This document shows, piece after piece, positions 7,169 to 14,764 of a stretch of 14,764 nucleotides of DNA. This DNA is from Microcaldota archaeon (lineage in GTDB: Archaea > Micrarchaeota > Micrarchaeia > Micrarchaeales > Micrarchaeaceae). The stretch spans positions 1-14,764 of the forward strand of contig JAKBRD010000020.1 in assembly GCA_021834865.1 (NCBI GenBank), given 5' to 3'. Made by a program: the position numbers and the translations under genes. The notes below the pieces were generated by a model that was not told the DNA's origin, did no database searches, and saw only the letters and a program-made list of their open reading frames with translations. The stretch's first letter is position 1; each line of letters opens with the position of its first letter.

Positions 7169-7176
7169 TTTATATA
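7169..7176 (-). promoter_or_regulatory. TATA box of the 245-residue gene
   Basis: Minus strand TATATAAA within GGTATATAAATAAAT. Its distance to the ATG at 7140 fits a leaderless or nearly leaderless transcript. Confidence 0.6.
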
Positions 7177-7193
7177 CCTGGCCTAATCAGGAA

Positions 7194-7201
7194 TATATAA
7201 A
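7194..7201 (+). promoter_or_regulatory. Plus-strand TATA box without an adjacent gene
   Basis: TATATAAA at 7194-7201 predicts a plus-strand start near 7223, but the next plus-strand gene begins only at 7425. It may drive a leader of about 200 bases for the UPF0173 hydrolase, a small RNA, or nothing. Confidence 0.35.
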
Positions 7202-7230
7202 TTTGAATAATGCATCAAACGCCGTTGGCA

Positions 7231-7341
7231 TTATAAGACAAGCATAAATAAGGAGGTATAAGCAGGAACAATACCGATTATAATAGCCGCAATGCCGAGC
7301 ACGGCAGCGCCAAATATCGTCGCATCATGCTGCCAAGGAAA
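7231..7341 (-). other. Possible remnant of a small membrane protein in the 7141-7424 gap
   Basis: This minus-strand frame is open for 36 codons between stop codons and encodes IFGAAVLGIAAIIIGIVPAY followed by a short hydrophobic end, the composition of a membrane helix. No ATG opens it; only an internal GTG (7302) could. A second minus-strand frame upstream (MLFLSKQLMPF…, from about 7416) runs into it and would need a frameshift to join. It may be a decayed gene, a tiny membrane peptide or chance. The rest of the 284-base gap holds the TATA boxes and palindrome listed, and an isolated AGGAGGT (7251-7257) with no start codon after it. Confidence 0.2.
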
Positions 7342-7424
7342 CTAAAACTGGCTAAAATTTCCAAAAGTAAACGCTGAAATTGGAAAGGCATTAATTGTTT
7401 TGAGAGAAAAAGCATTGTGATTAT

Positions 7425-8090
7425 ATGGTTGAATTTAAATGGCTGGGCCATGCGGCATGGCTCATAGATTTTGGAACCGCAAAAGTCATAATAGATCCAT
7501 TTCTCGACAGCAACCCTGCCTCTGCAATGAAGAGTGCCGAAATCAACGGCGTAGATTACGTATTCGTAACGCACAACCACTTCGACCATATGGGCGATGC
7601 GGTAAAGATAGCAAACGCCAACAACGCCAAGCTTGTGGCTGTTTTTGAAACCGTTGAGGAAGCAAAAAAGGCGGGCCTAAAGGAAGAGCTAGCAATGGGC
7701 ATGAACATCGGCACATACGTCAATCTCGGCAAGCTTGAAGCTGCGCTTACGTTCGCCCTCCACAGCGGGAACCCCTCCGGAGTGGTAATAAGGTGCAATG
7801 GCGTCACCGCATACCATGCCGGAGACACTGGCCTTTTCGGCGACATGAAGCTGATAGGAGAAACATACAAGCCAGAAGTCGCTATGCTCCCGATAGGGGG
7901 ATTTTTCACTATGGGCCCCAAGGAGGCTGCAAGAGCAGCAGAATGGCTCGGAACAAAAGTAGTCCTTCCGATGCATTTCAACACGTTTCCTGCGATAAAG
8001 CAGAACCCGGAGGAATTAAAGGAGATGCTAAAAGGCAAGGCGGAAGTACCTATACTTAACCCTGGAGATTCCTACAGTTTCGGGAACTAA
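7425..8090 (+). CDS. UPF0173 metallo-beta-lactamase-fold hydrolase
   Basis: Metal-dependent hydrolase of the UPF0173 family (related to UlaG and other RNase Z/MBL-fold enzymes); the physiological substrate of the family is not established. The 221-residue length is typical. The metal site is complete: His50, His52, Asp54 and His55 in THNHFDHMGD, His113 in ALHSGN, His131 and Asp134 in YHAGDTGLF, and His184 in LPMHFNTFP. WLGHAAWLID at the N-terminus and LLPIGGFFTMGPKEAA (155-169 region) are family signatures. It is cytoplasmic, with no signal peptide. The ATG at 7425 follows GTGAT (7416-7420) at a suitable distance. It stands alone and converges on the HerA-like ATPase gene with 16 bases between. 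Family call firm, function open. Confidence 0.93.
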   Translation: MVEFKWLGHAAWLIDFGTAKVIIDPFLDSNPASAMKSAEINGVDYVFVTHNHFDHMGDAVKIANANNAKLVAVFETVEEAKKAGLKEELAMGMNIGTYVNLGKLEAALTFALHSGNPSGVVIRCNGVTAYHAGDTGLFGDMKLIGETYKPEVAMLPIGGFFTMGPKEAARAAEWLGTKVVLPMHFNTFPAIKQNPEELKEMLKGKAEVPILNPGDSYSFGN

Positions 8091-8106
8091 AGGTTTGTGC
8101 ATCTGC

Positions 8107-9714
8107 TCATAGCTTGGAGAAGCCGCTTACCAACGCGGATTTTTCCTCCTTTAGGCTCATTGAGTTAAAAACGGATATCTTAACCCTGTTCTTATACCTG
8201 AGCCTTGCCTTGTAAAAAGGCATGTAAAAGATTGAATGCTCTTCTAGCTTGCATCCAGGGTAGTTCATTTCTATTATCCTGCCAAGCTTTTCCGTATCGA
8301 TGTCCATTACCATTCCATCAGGCTTGGCTGCAAATGTCTGGGGTATGCGCTTGTTTGTCTTAGGAAGCTGAACCGACCTGTACTCTTTCCCGTCAAACGA
8401 GAGAAGGCCCTTGTTTTCAAGGCTTATAAGCAGATTCTCCATGCGTTCTACTGTCAAGCCGCATGCCTTCGCAAGCTTCGAGCTTTTGGCGTGCTTTAGC
8501 CTTCTAAGGGTTTCCAAGGTGGAGAATTCGACTGCATTCAGGCTGTTAGCCTTCTGTGGTGCGTGCCTCAATATTTTTGGGCTGCCGCGCAGCGACACCT
8601 CGCGCATGCTGCTGTCGTATATTGCTTCTATCTCGTCGTATTCCGATCCCTTGCCTCTAGGAACCAGTATCTTGACGTAAGCAAATGGCACATAAACGGT
8701 ATCTATGGACTCTACGGAGTAGCCCCTTTTCGGCATCAAACGCGTTATGGCTCCCTTGGTTCCCTGCAAGCGCTGCATCAGCTCCTCCTTTTCACGTATT
8801 CCGCTGACCACATTTATCTCTTCTGCTCTCTGTTTTTCCTGGGCATTAGTTGTGCGCGCCTTTTGCCTGGGCTGCTTGCTTCCTGTTCTTTGCTCCACTG
8901 ACGAGTTCTTGAGCTGTGATATGACAGATTCAAGGCTTATCTCCGTTCCGCTGCTGTAATCTATGGAAGGCGTGCTGCCAACGTGCGCTAAGCTCCTGCC
9001 CTTTACCTTGAAGACGTCCTCGCTTCCCGTGCCGAAAGGAAGGAATTCTCCAGTTCCGAGCTTGGCCACTTCTTCCATGCGCTTCCTGTTCTCCAGCAGT
9101 ATGCTTATGCTGTCAAAATCGTTCTCTATCGTTAGCTTGCCTATGAATCCGTATGAGCACTGTGCCAGGACGTTCTTGCTTATGTTTGCCGGCCTCTGCG
9201 TGGCCACGAGCAGGCCTATGCCGCGCTTCCTGCCCCTGACGCTTACCTCTTCTATTATGTTTATCCTGCTTTTTACGATCTGGGGAACAAACTTGTCAGC
9301 TTCTTCTATGATAACCAGATATGGGCTCCTGAGCTCTTCTTCCACGTCGTATAAGGCTCTTACCGCCTCATACACCGCATGCTGCGGATCAACGGCATCT
9401 GATACGTCCATTACTACGGGCTTCTTCGCCTGTATGCTCTGCCTGAAGAGCAGCCCGTAGTCGGTATCAAGGCCTATATTTGCCTCAGGCCCGCTTCCGA
9501 CTACTATAAGCCCATAAGCCTTTCCCAGATTCACATACTCGCCTTCTGTATCGACAATAAGGAAGGGAAGGCGCGACTTTGACAGCTCCTCGGCTATAAC
9601 CCCTATAAGGAATGATTTGCCGGAGCCGCTCTGCCCTATGACACAGCATCTTCCGGTAAGCAGCTTCTGAGCGTCTATGTCAACGCCCTGAGCTATATTT
9701 ATCTGCATGATCAT
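8107..9714 (-). CDS. HerA/FtsK-superfamily ATPase with C-terminal winged helix
   Basis: Predicted DNA- or protein-translocating ATPase of the HerA-like (DUF87) group, 535 residues. Walker A is GQSGSGKS (27-34), Walker B YLVIIEEADKF (132-142), and ATQRP (171-175) is the sensor-like motif typical of HerA proteins, preceded by VRGRKRGIG with candidate arginine fingers. The N-terminal barrel of true HerA is absent because the ATPase core starts at once. After a polar linker (about 260-310) comes a unit with YVPFAYVKI (341-349), a winged helix (about 395-446: STLETLRRLKHAKSSKLAKACGL), and a second unit with YMPFYKARL (497-505). M3 (9708) is the better spaced start for the GTGA at 9718-9721; M1 lies only 3 bases from it. 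No NurA nuclease gene is nearby, which weakens a repair role. It follows the pilin-like gene by 44 bases on the same strand. Confidence 0.88.
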   Translation of the reverse strand: MIMQINIAQGVDIDAQKLLTGRCCVIGQSGSGKSFLIGVIAEELSKSRLPFLIVDTEGEYVNLGKAYGLIVVGSGPEANIGLDTDYGLLFRQSIQAKKPVVMDVSDAVDPQHAVYEAVRALYDVEEELRSPYLVIIEEADKFVPQIVKSRINIIEEVSVRGRKRGIGLLVATQRPANISKNVLAQCSYGFIGKLTIENDFDSISILLENRKRMEEVAKLGTGEFLPFGTGSEDVFKVKGRSLAHVGSTPSIDYSSGTEISLESVISQLKNSSVEQRTGSKQPRQKARTTNAQEKQRAEEINVVSGIREKEELMQRLQGTKGAITRLMPKRGYSVESIDTVYVPFAYVKILVPRGKGSEYDEIEAIYDSSMREVSLRGSPKILRHAPQKANSLNAVEFSTLETLRRLKHAKSSKLAKACGLTVERMENLLISLENKGLLSFDGKEYRSVQLPKTNKRIPQTFAAKPDGMVMDIDTEKLGRIIEMNYPGCKLEEHSIFYMPFYKARLRYKNRVKISVFNSMSLKEEKSALVSGFSKL

Positions 9715-9758
9715 ATTTCACTGCTAAAATTAAATAAGCTTGATATGCTGCAGCGCAT

Positions 9759-10571
9759 TCAGCTCTTTATGAAGTTGGCCGTAAGCACAGAATTCGAGCT
9801 TAGCGATATGGTGGTCTGTATGTCGTTTGCATTTGCTATGCTTGATGATGCAGAGCTGAATATCCAGTTGTTGAACTGGTATCCGTTAGGCGGCACTGCG
9901 TATATCGTATAATTCTGCTTCTCCAACGGGACTATTATTCCGCTGCTGTATCCGATGCCGTTTATGACGACCCTTCCGTTGTCGGGGCTTGTGTCCACAG
10001 ACAGGTTAACCAGCTGTGCGGATCCCGGGGATATGGTTTGTATGGAGCTCCCGGTAGATGTATAGGGGCCAGAGCATGAGCTGCCCTTGCATACATAATA
10101 GCCTATGCTGAAAGCTGAGCTTACGCTGCTGTACATCGGGGGCTCGACGCTTCCGTAAACGTATGCCGTGCATATCACTTCTGTGCCTGCATGTGCAATC
10201 AATGGAAGGCACGACCCTGTGCTGTTCGTCTCCCCTTTTTGTCCCACATTATCCATTGTCACGTTGAAATGCTGCCCGGTGAAATTAAGCGTGACACCCA
10301 TATTGTTGACGAATATAAGCGAAAATTTTATCGGCTCGCCGGAATTTATGTATGGAGCCAGGTACGAATGCAGGCAAAGCATGAGCGGCTGTATGTTGCA
10401 GCTTGAGCCAAGATATTGCGCCGGCGTGAAAGGCCCGCTGAGGGCAAAAACCATAGCGACGACCATAGCGATTAGTATAATTGCCCACGAATATACGCTC
10501 AACATCTCTACTGCGGATTGAAGCCTGAAGCTTCTTTTCTTGAGGCGAAGCGTATCCCTCTTGCCGCGCAT
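9759..10571 (-). CDS. Type IV pilin-like surface protein with InlB-type repeat
   Basis: Predicted exported protein anchored or assembled by its N-terminus. From the ATG at 10571 (270 residues), a basic leader precedes QSAVEMLSVYSWAIILIAMV, close to the archaeal class III signal peptide pattern QSAxEFLxxYGWAI: Gln18 would be +1 and Glu22 +5 after cleavage by a prepilin peptidase, though Leu rather than Gly stands at -1. A membrane helix covers about 27-45. The outer domain has six cysteines (58, 66, 121, 134, 161, 166) and five N-glycosylation sequons. Residues about 188-267 match the divergent InlB B-repeat pattern (NLSVDTSPDNGRVVINGIGY, YAVPPNGYQFNNW, and the final LTANF). Upstream in-frame starts exist (ATG 10589, TTG 10595), but the TATA box at 10597-10604 predicts transcription from about 10575, favouring 10571. 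Likely co-transcribed with the ATPase gene. Confidence 0.85.
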   Translation of the reverse strand: MRGKRDTLRLKKRSFRLQSAVEMLSVYSWAIILIAMVVAMVFALSGPFTPAQYLGSSCNIQPLMLCLHSYLAPYINSGEPIKFSLIFVNNMGVTLNFTGQHFNVTMDNVGQKGETNSTGSCLPLIAHAGTEVICTAYVYGSVEPPMYSSVSSAFSIGYYVCKGSSCSGPYTSTGSSIQTISPGSAQLVNLSVDTSPDNGRVVINGIGYSSGIIVPLEKQNYTIYAVPPNGYQFNNWIFSSASSSIANANDIQTTISLSSNSVLTANFIKS

Positions 10572-10596
10572 ATGATATATTCCTTGCATCGTCAAT

Positions 10597-10604
10597 TATT
10601 TATA
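10597..10604 (-). promoter_or_regulatory. TATA box of the pilin-like gene
   Basis: Minus strand TATAAATA within GGTATAAATAA. Transcription about 25 bases on, near 10575, would exclude the ATG at 10589 and leave a leaderless message starting at the ATG at 10571. Confidence 0.6.
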
Positions 10605-10654
10605 CCCTGCAGGTTTCGCTTGCAGCATCTGTTCCAATGCAGGCGCAACGCCCG

Positions 10655-10679
10655 TGCAACACACATGTCACCTGTTGCA
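10655..10679. repeat. Inverted repeat between divergent promoters
   Basis: TGCAACA and TGTTGCA are perfect 7-base arms separated by 11 bases. The repeat lies between the minus-strand TATA box of the pilin-like gene and the plus-strand TATA box of the zinc-ribbon gene. It could be an operator for one or both genes. GC-rich surroundings (CGCAAC, GCAGG repeated nearby) set this patch apart from the AT-rich promoters. Confidence 0.45.
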
Positions 10680-10693
10680 GGGCGCAATACTTA

Positions 10694-10701
10694 AATATAA
10701 A
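10694..10701 (+). promoter_or_regulatory. TATA box of the small zinc-ribbon gene
   Basis: AATATAAA within CTTAAATATAAAGAGG. The predicted start near 10720 is just ahead of, or at the edge of, the ribosome binding site GGTGGTG (10720-10726) and the ATG at 10729. Confidence 0.55.
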
Positions 10702-10728
10702 GAGGCACACAATAATATTGGTGGTGCG

Positions 10729-10938
10729 ATGAAAGAGACTGAGCACAGCAAGAAAAGGAAGACAAAGGCCGAACTCAAAGCTAAAATAAAATCAAAATAC
10801 AGGTCAAAAGATCCGCACAGCGAACTGTATTCAAAAGAGTATCATGAAGTGAAGTACTCCAAGGAGCATATATGCCCGATATGCGGCAGCAGGATAGACG
10901 AAAATGGCATGTGCGCTTGCGGTGCAGGAGACTCATAA
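10729..10938 (+). CDS. Small basic zinc-ribbon protein, 69 residues
   Basis: Unrecognised small protein. The N-terminal half is strongly basic (SKKRKTKAELKAKIKSKYR), suited to binding nucleic acid. The C-terminal end holds CPICG (49-53) and CACG (62-65), a C-x2-C…C-x-C set that probably binds one zinc ion. The frame extends upstream to 10654, but ATG at 10729 is chosen because GGTGGTG (10720-10726) precedes it and the TATA box at 10694-10701 lies at the right distance; the upstream extension would begin before the promoter. It diverges from the pilin-like gene. A role in transcription, translation or RNA binding is a guess from composition. Gene likely real. Confidence 0.75.
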   Translation: MKETEHSKKRKTKAELKAKIKSKYRSKDPHSELYSKEYHEVKYSKEHICPICGSRIDENGMCACGAGDS

Positions 10939-10948
10939 CAAGTAATAA

Positions 10949-10965
10949 TGGGTTTTTATTCTTAT
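10949..10965 (+). terminator. T-rich stretch after the zinc-ribbon gene
   Basis: GGGTTTTTATTCTTATC follows the zinc-ribbon stop codon by about 10 bases and could end its transcript. The TTTTTAT part (10952-10958) is also placed about 27 bases before the next ATG (10982), so it may instead be the TATA box of a leaderless message. Confidence 0.35.
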
Positions 10966-10981
10966 CTTCCCGTTAACTAGC

Positions 10982-11422
10982 ATGGCAAGTTCGGAATTCA
11001 CCCGTTCCGGGGCTGTAAAATATATATTGGACAGCAATCTTAGCCTGAACCACAGGCTGTGGCTGCTTGCCAATTCCAAGCTTACTAGAGAGGATCTTGT
11101 TGAAATTGCCATGCGCAACGAATTCCCATCCTTATCAATAAATGCTTTTTCTCTGATGGGCGACGAAGTGCTGAAGGCCAACACCCTGATAAGAATGTTT
11201 TCCAGCGGCAAGCAGGAGAACATGGATGCCATAACGCATGCTTCCATAAAAGGCATAGGATCCAAAAAGCTGCTCTGGGACCTGTACGTGCATCCATCAA
11301 CACCCAAGTATGCCAAACAGTATATCGAGGATCTTATAAACGGTACGGGCACGAGTACTCCGCCGCATACGAGCCTGATAAGGCTAGAAAAGCCCAGGGA
11401 CAGATTTTCGGAAGAGCAGTAG
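10982..11422 (+). CDS. Hypothetical helical protein, 146 residues
   Basis: No family recognised. A soluble, mainly helical protein without signal peptide, membrane helix or cysteines. Residues about 20-65 look like a HEAT-like helix pair: NHRLWLLANSKLTREDLVEI, then FPSLSINAFSLM. The pattern T/K-R/Q-E-D-L followed by P-x-x-S-x-x-A resembles a segment of the 583-residue protein (QEDLRALAAI then PYISQSAADKL), a hint of similar fold rather than proof of relation. The C-terminus (about 120-146) is polar and probably disordered. ATG at 10982 has no ribosome binding site; a leaderless message from the TTTTTAT box near 10955 is plausible. It converges on the GTP cyclohydrolase II-like gene with one base between stop codons. 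Moderately sure it is real. Confidence 0.65.
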   Translation: MASSEFTRSGAVKYILDSNLSLNHRLWLLANSKLTREDLVEIAMRNEFPSLSINAFSLMGDEVLKANTLIRMFSSGKQENMDAITHASIKGIGSKKLLWDLYVHPSTPKYAKQYIEDLINGTGTSTPPHTSLIRLEKPRDRFSEEQ

Positions 11423-11423
11423 C

Positions 11424-12184
11424 CTATTCAAGGTCTTTGGATTTTATGCTGTGTCCTAGAAGCTTTGCCTTGGCCTCAAGATGCCTTTTCATGGTATTGT
11501 TTTTAGGCTTTATGTGTATGCCGTAGGGCTGCACGTCTATGCCGTACTGCTTCAGCCCCTCAACCTTTTTTGGGTTGTTGGTCATAAGCCTAACCTTCCG
11601 TATTCCAAACTCTTTAAGCATTGCAGCGGCAGCTGCGAAAGACCTGTTCTCCTGAGGGTAGCCCAGCTTCTTGTAAGCGTCGTATATGCTTACCTCGGAG
11701 CCATCCTTCTTTTTCCTTTCGACTATCTTCCCGTTTTTCCATTCGAAAGCATTCGAATAAGCCTTTGTCTTTGCGGTTATCCCGTTTCCAGCGCCTTCCT
11801 GGTTAAGGTATATTACTATGCCGGACTTGGCTTTTGAGATGCGCTTCAAGGCCTCTTCAAGCTCCTCCCTGCATTCACAGTTGGTAGCGTGAAACAGTTC
11901 GCTTGTGCCGCACGCCGAATGCACCCTTAGCAGAAGCCTCTCTTTTTTCTTTATCCTGCTTGCATCCCCGTATATCATCATCGTGTGGAACTGGCCGTTG
12001 GTCAGATCACCGAAAACGACATACGTGAAACCGCCGTATTCGGTAGGCAGCGGAGTGCTGCTCAGCATTTTCACTATGGGTGTCTTCTGCCTCTCTGCAA
12101 CCCTGAGGTTTCCGCTCTCCAAGCTCGCAGTATCGCTCCACATTCGCTCAAAAAGCTCCTTCTGCTTCCTTACAGTAAATCCCA

Positions 12185-12185
<1 letters not shown>
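11424..12185 (-). CDS. ribA: GTP cyclohydrolase II-like protein
   Basis: Family enzymes open the imidazole ring of GTP, releasing formate and pyrophosphate, as the first step of riboflavin synthesis. The 253-residue protein has the zinc cysteines Cys92, Cys103 and Cys105 in HSACGTSELFHATNCEC. Tyr143 matches the conserved tyrosine (Tyr105 in E. coli), Arg181 the catalytic arginine (Arg128), and LMTNNPKKVEGL (200-211) and the final NN…K…LGH the substrate-binding end. Differences are clear: QEGR reads QEGAGNG (129-135), and the aspartate two residues before the arginine is Glu179. An extra N-terminal stretch of about 40 residues and an insert near 148-165 are also present. The ATG shares one base with the stop codon of the oxidoreductase beta gene (TAATG), so translation is coupled. 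Many archaea use unrelated GTP cyclohydrolase III, so this is a less common choice. Family sure; exact product less so. Confidence 0.82.

Positions 12186-14764
<2,579 letters not shown>

Noticed and set aside
7251..7257. AGGAGGT, a textbook ribosome binding sequence on the plus strand
   Set aside because: No ATG, GTG or TTG lies within about 15 bases downstream. On the minus strand the same bases fall in the hydrophobic frame, so it is probably chance.
7278..7589. Minus-strand frame of 103 codons overlapping the start of the UPF0173 gene
   Set aside because: Most of it is antisense to the conserved N-terminus and metal motif of the hydrolase; only the gap portion is discussed as a possible remnant.
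7556..8038. Minus-strand frame of 160 codons inside the UPF0173 gene
   Set aside because: Antisense shadow; the plus strand carries the complete metal-binding residue set.
8963..9460. Plus-strand frame of 165 codons opposite the ATPase core
   Set aside because: It lies antisense to the Walker B and ATQRP region; hydrophobic and Ser-rich content follows from the mirrored codons.
10654..10728. N-terminal extension of the zinc-ribbon gene to 10654
   Set aside because: The extension would start upstream of the TATA box and overlap the inverted repeat; GGTGGTG before ATG 10729 marks the real start.

Overview
The window looks like a piece of an archaeal chromosome, most likely from a small-genome acidophilic lineage such as Micrarchaeota (ARMAN-like DPANN) or a relative. 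The evidence is AT-rich TATA boxes about 25 bases upstream of leaderless or nearly leaderless starts, GGTG/GTGA-type ribosome binding sites, strong use of ATA for isoleucine, an isopentenyl phosphate kinase, a Sulfolobus-type two-subunit 2-oxoacid:ferredoxin oxidoreductase, and a pilin-like protein whose QSAVE…YSWAI start resembles the class III signal peptides common in DPANN archaea. The lineage is an inference; no rRNA or tRNA gene is present to settle it.

Layout. Positions 1-1359 hold the end of a dihydroxy-acid dehydratase gene (ilvD), followed by a surface protein with a signal peptide, 14 N-glycosylation sequons and a C-terminal membrane anchor (1419-2423), then an XRE-type regulator with paired CBS domains (2529-3065). 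Convergent to it is isopentenyl phosphate kinase (3893-3075, minus). Positions 4019-7140 carry three unrecognised soluble, helix-rich proteins of 160, 583 and 245 residues; the first two diverge from one short promoter region. A 284-base gap (7141-7424) follows, with a perfect 14-base palindrome, an unassigned TATA box and the possible remnant of a membrane protein. Next are a UPF0173 metallo-beta-lactamase-fold hydrolase (7425-8090), and on the minus strand a HerA/FtsK-superfamily ATPase lying directly downstream of a pilin-like surface protein with an InlB-like repeat (10571-8107). Two small plus-strand genes (a 69-residue zinc-ribbon protein and a 146-residue unknown) lead to a minus-strand operon at the right end: 2-oxoacid:ferredoxin oxidoreductase alpha (cut by the window edge) and beta, and a GTP cyclohydrolase II-like gene. 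Those three genes overlap by 14 bases and by 1 base.

How the genes fit together. The housekeeping part covers central carbon metabolism (2-oxoacid oxidation to acyl-CoA with reduced ferredoxin), the branched-chain amino acid or sugar-acid dehydratase, lipid precursor synthesis by an archaeal mevalonate route, and the first step of flavin synthesis. The accessory part is cell-surface proteins and lineage-specific unknowns. I see no mobile element, CRISPR array, tRNA or rRNA. The most unusual items are the HerA-like ATPase with a twice-repeated YxPF module next to a pilin-like gene, the block of three unknown proteins, and altered motifs in both the isopentenyl phosphate kinase and the GTP cyclohydrolase II-like protein.
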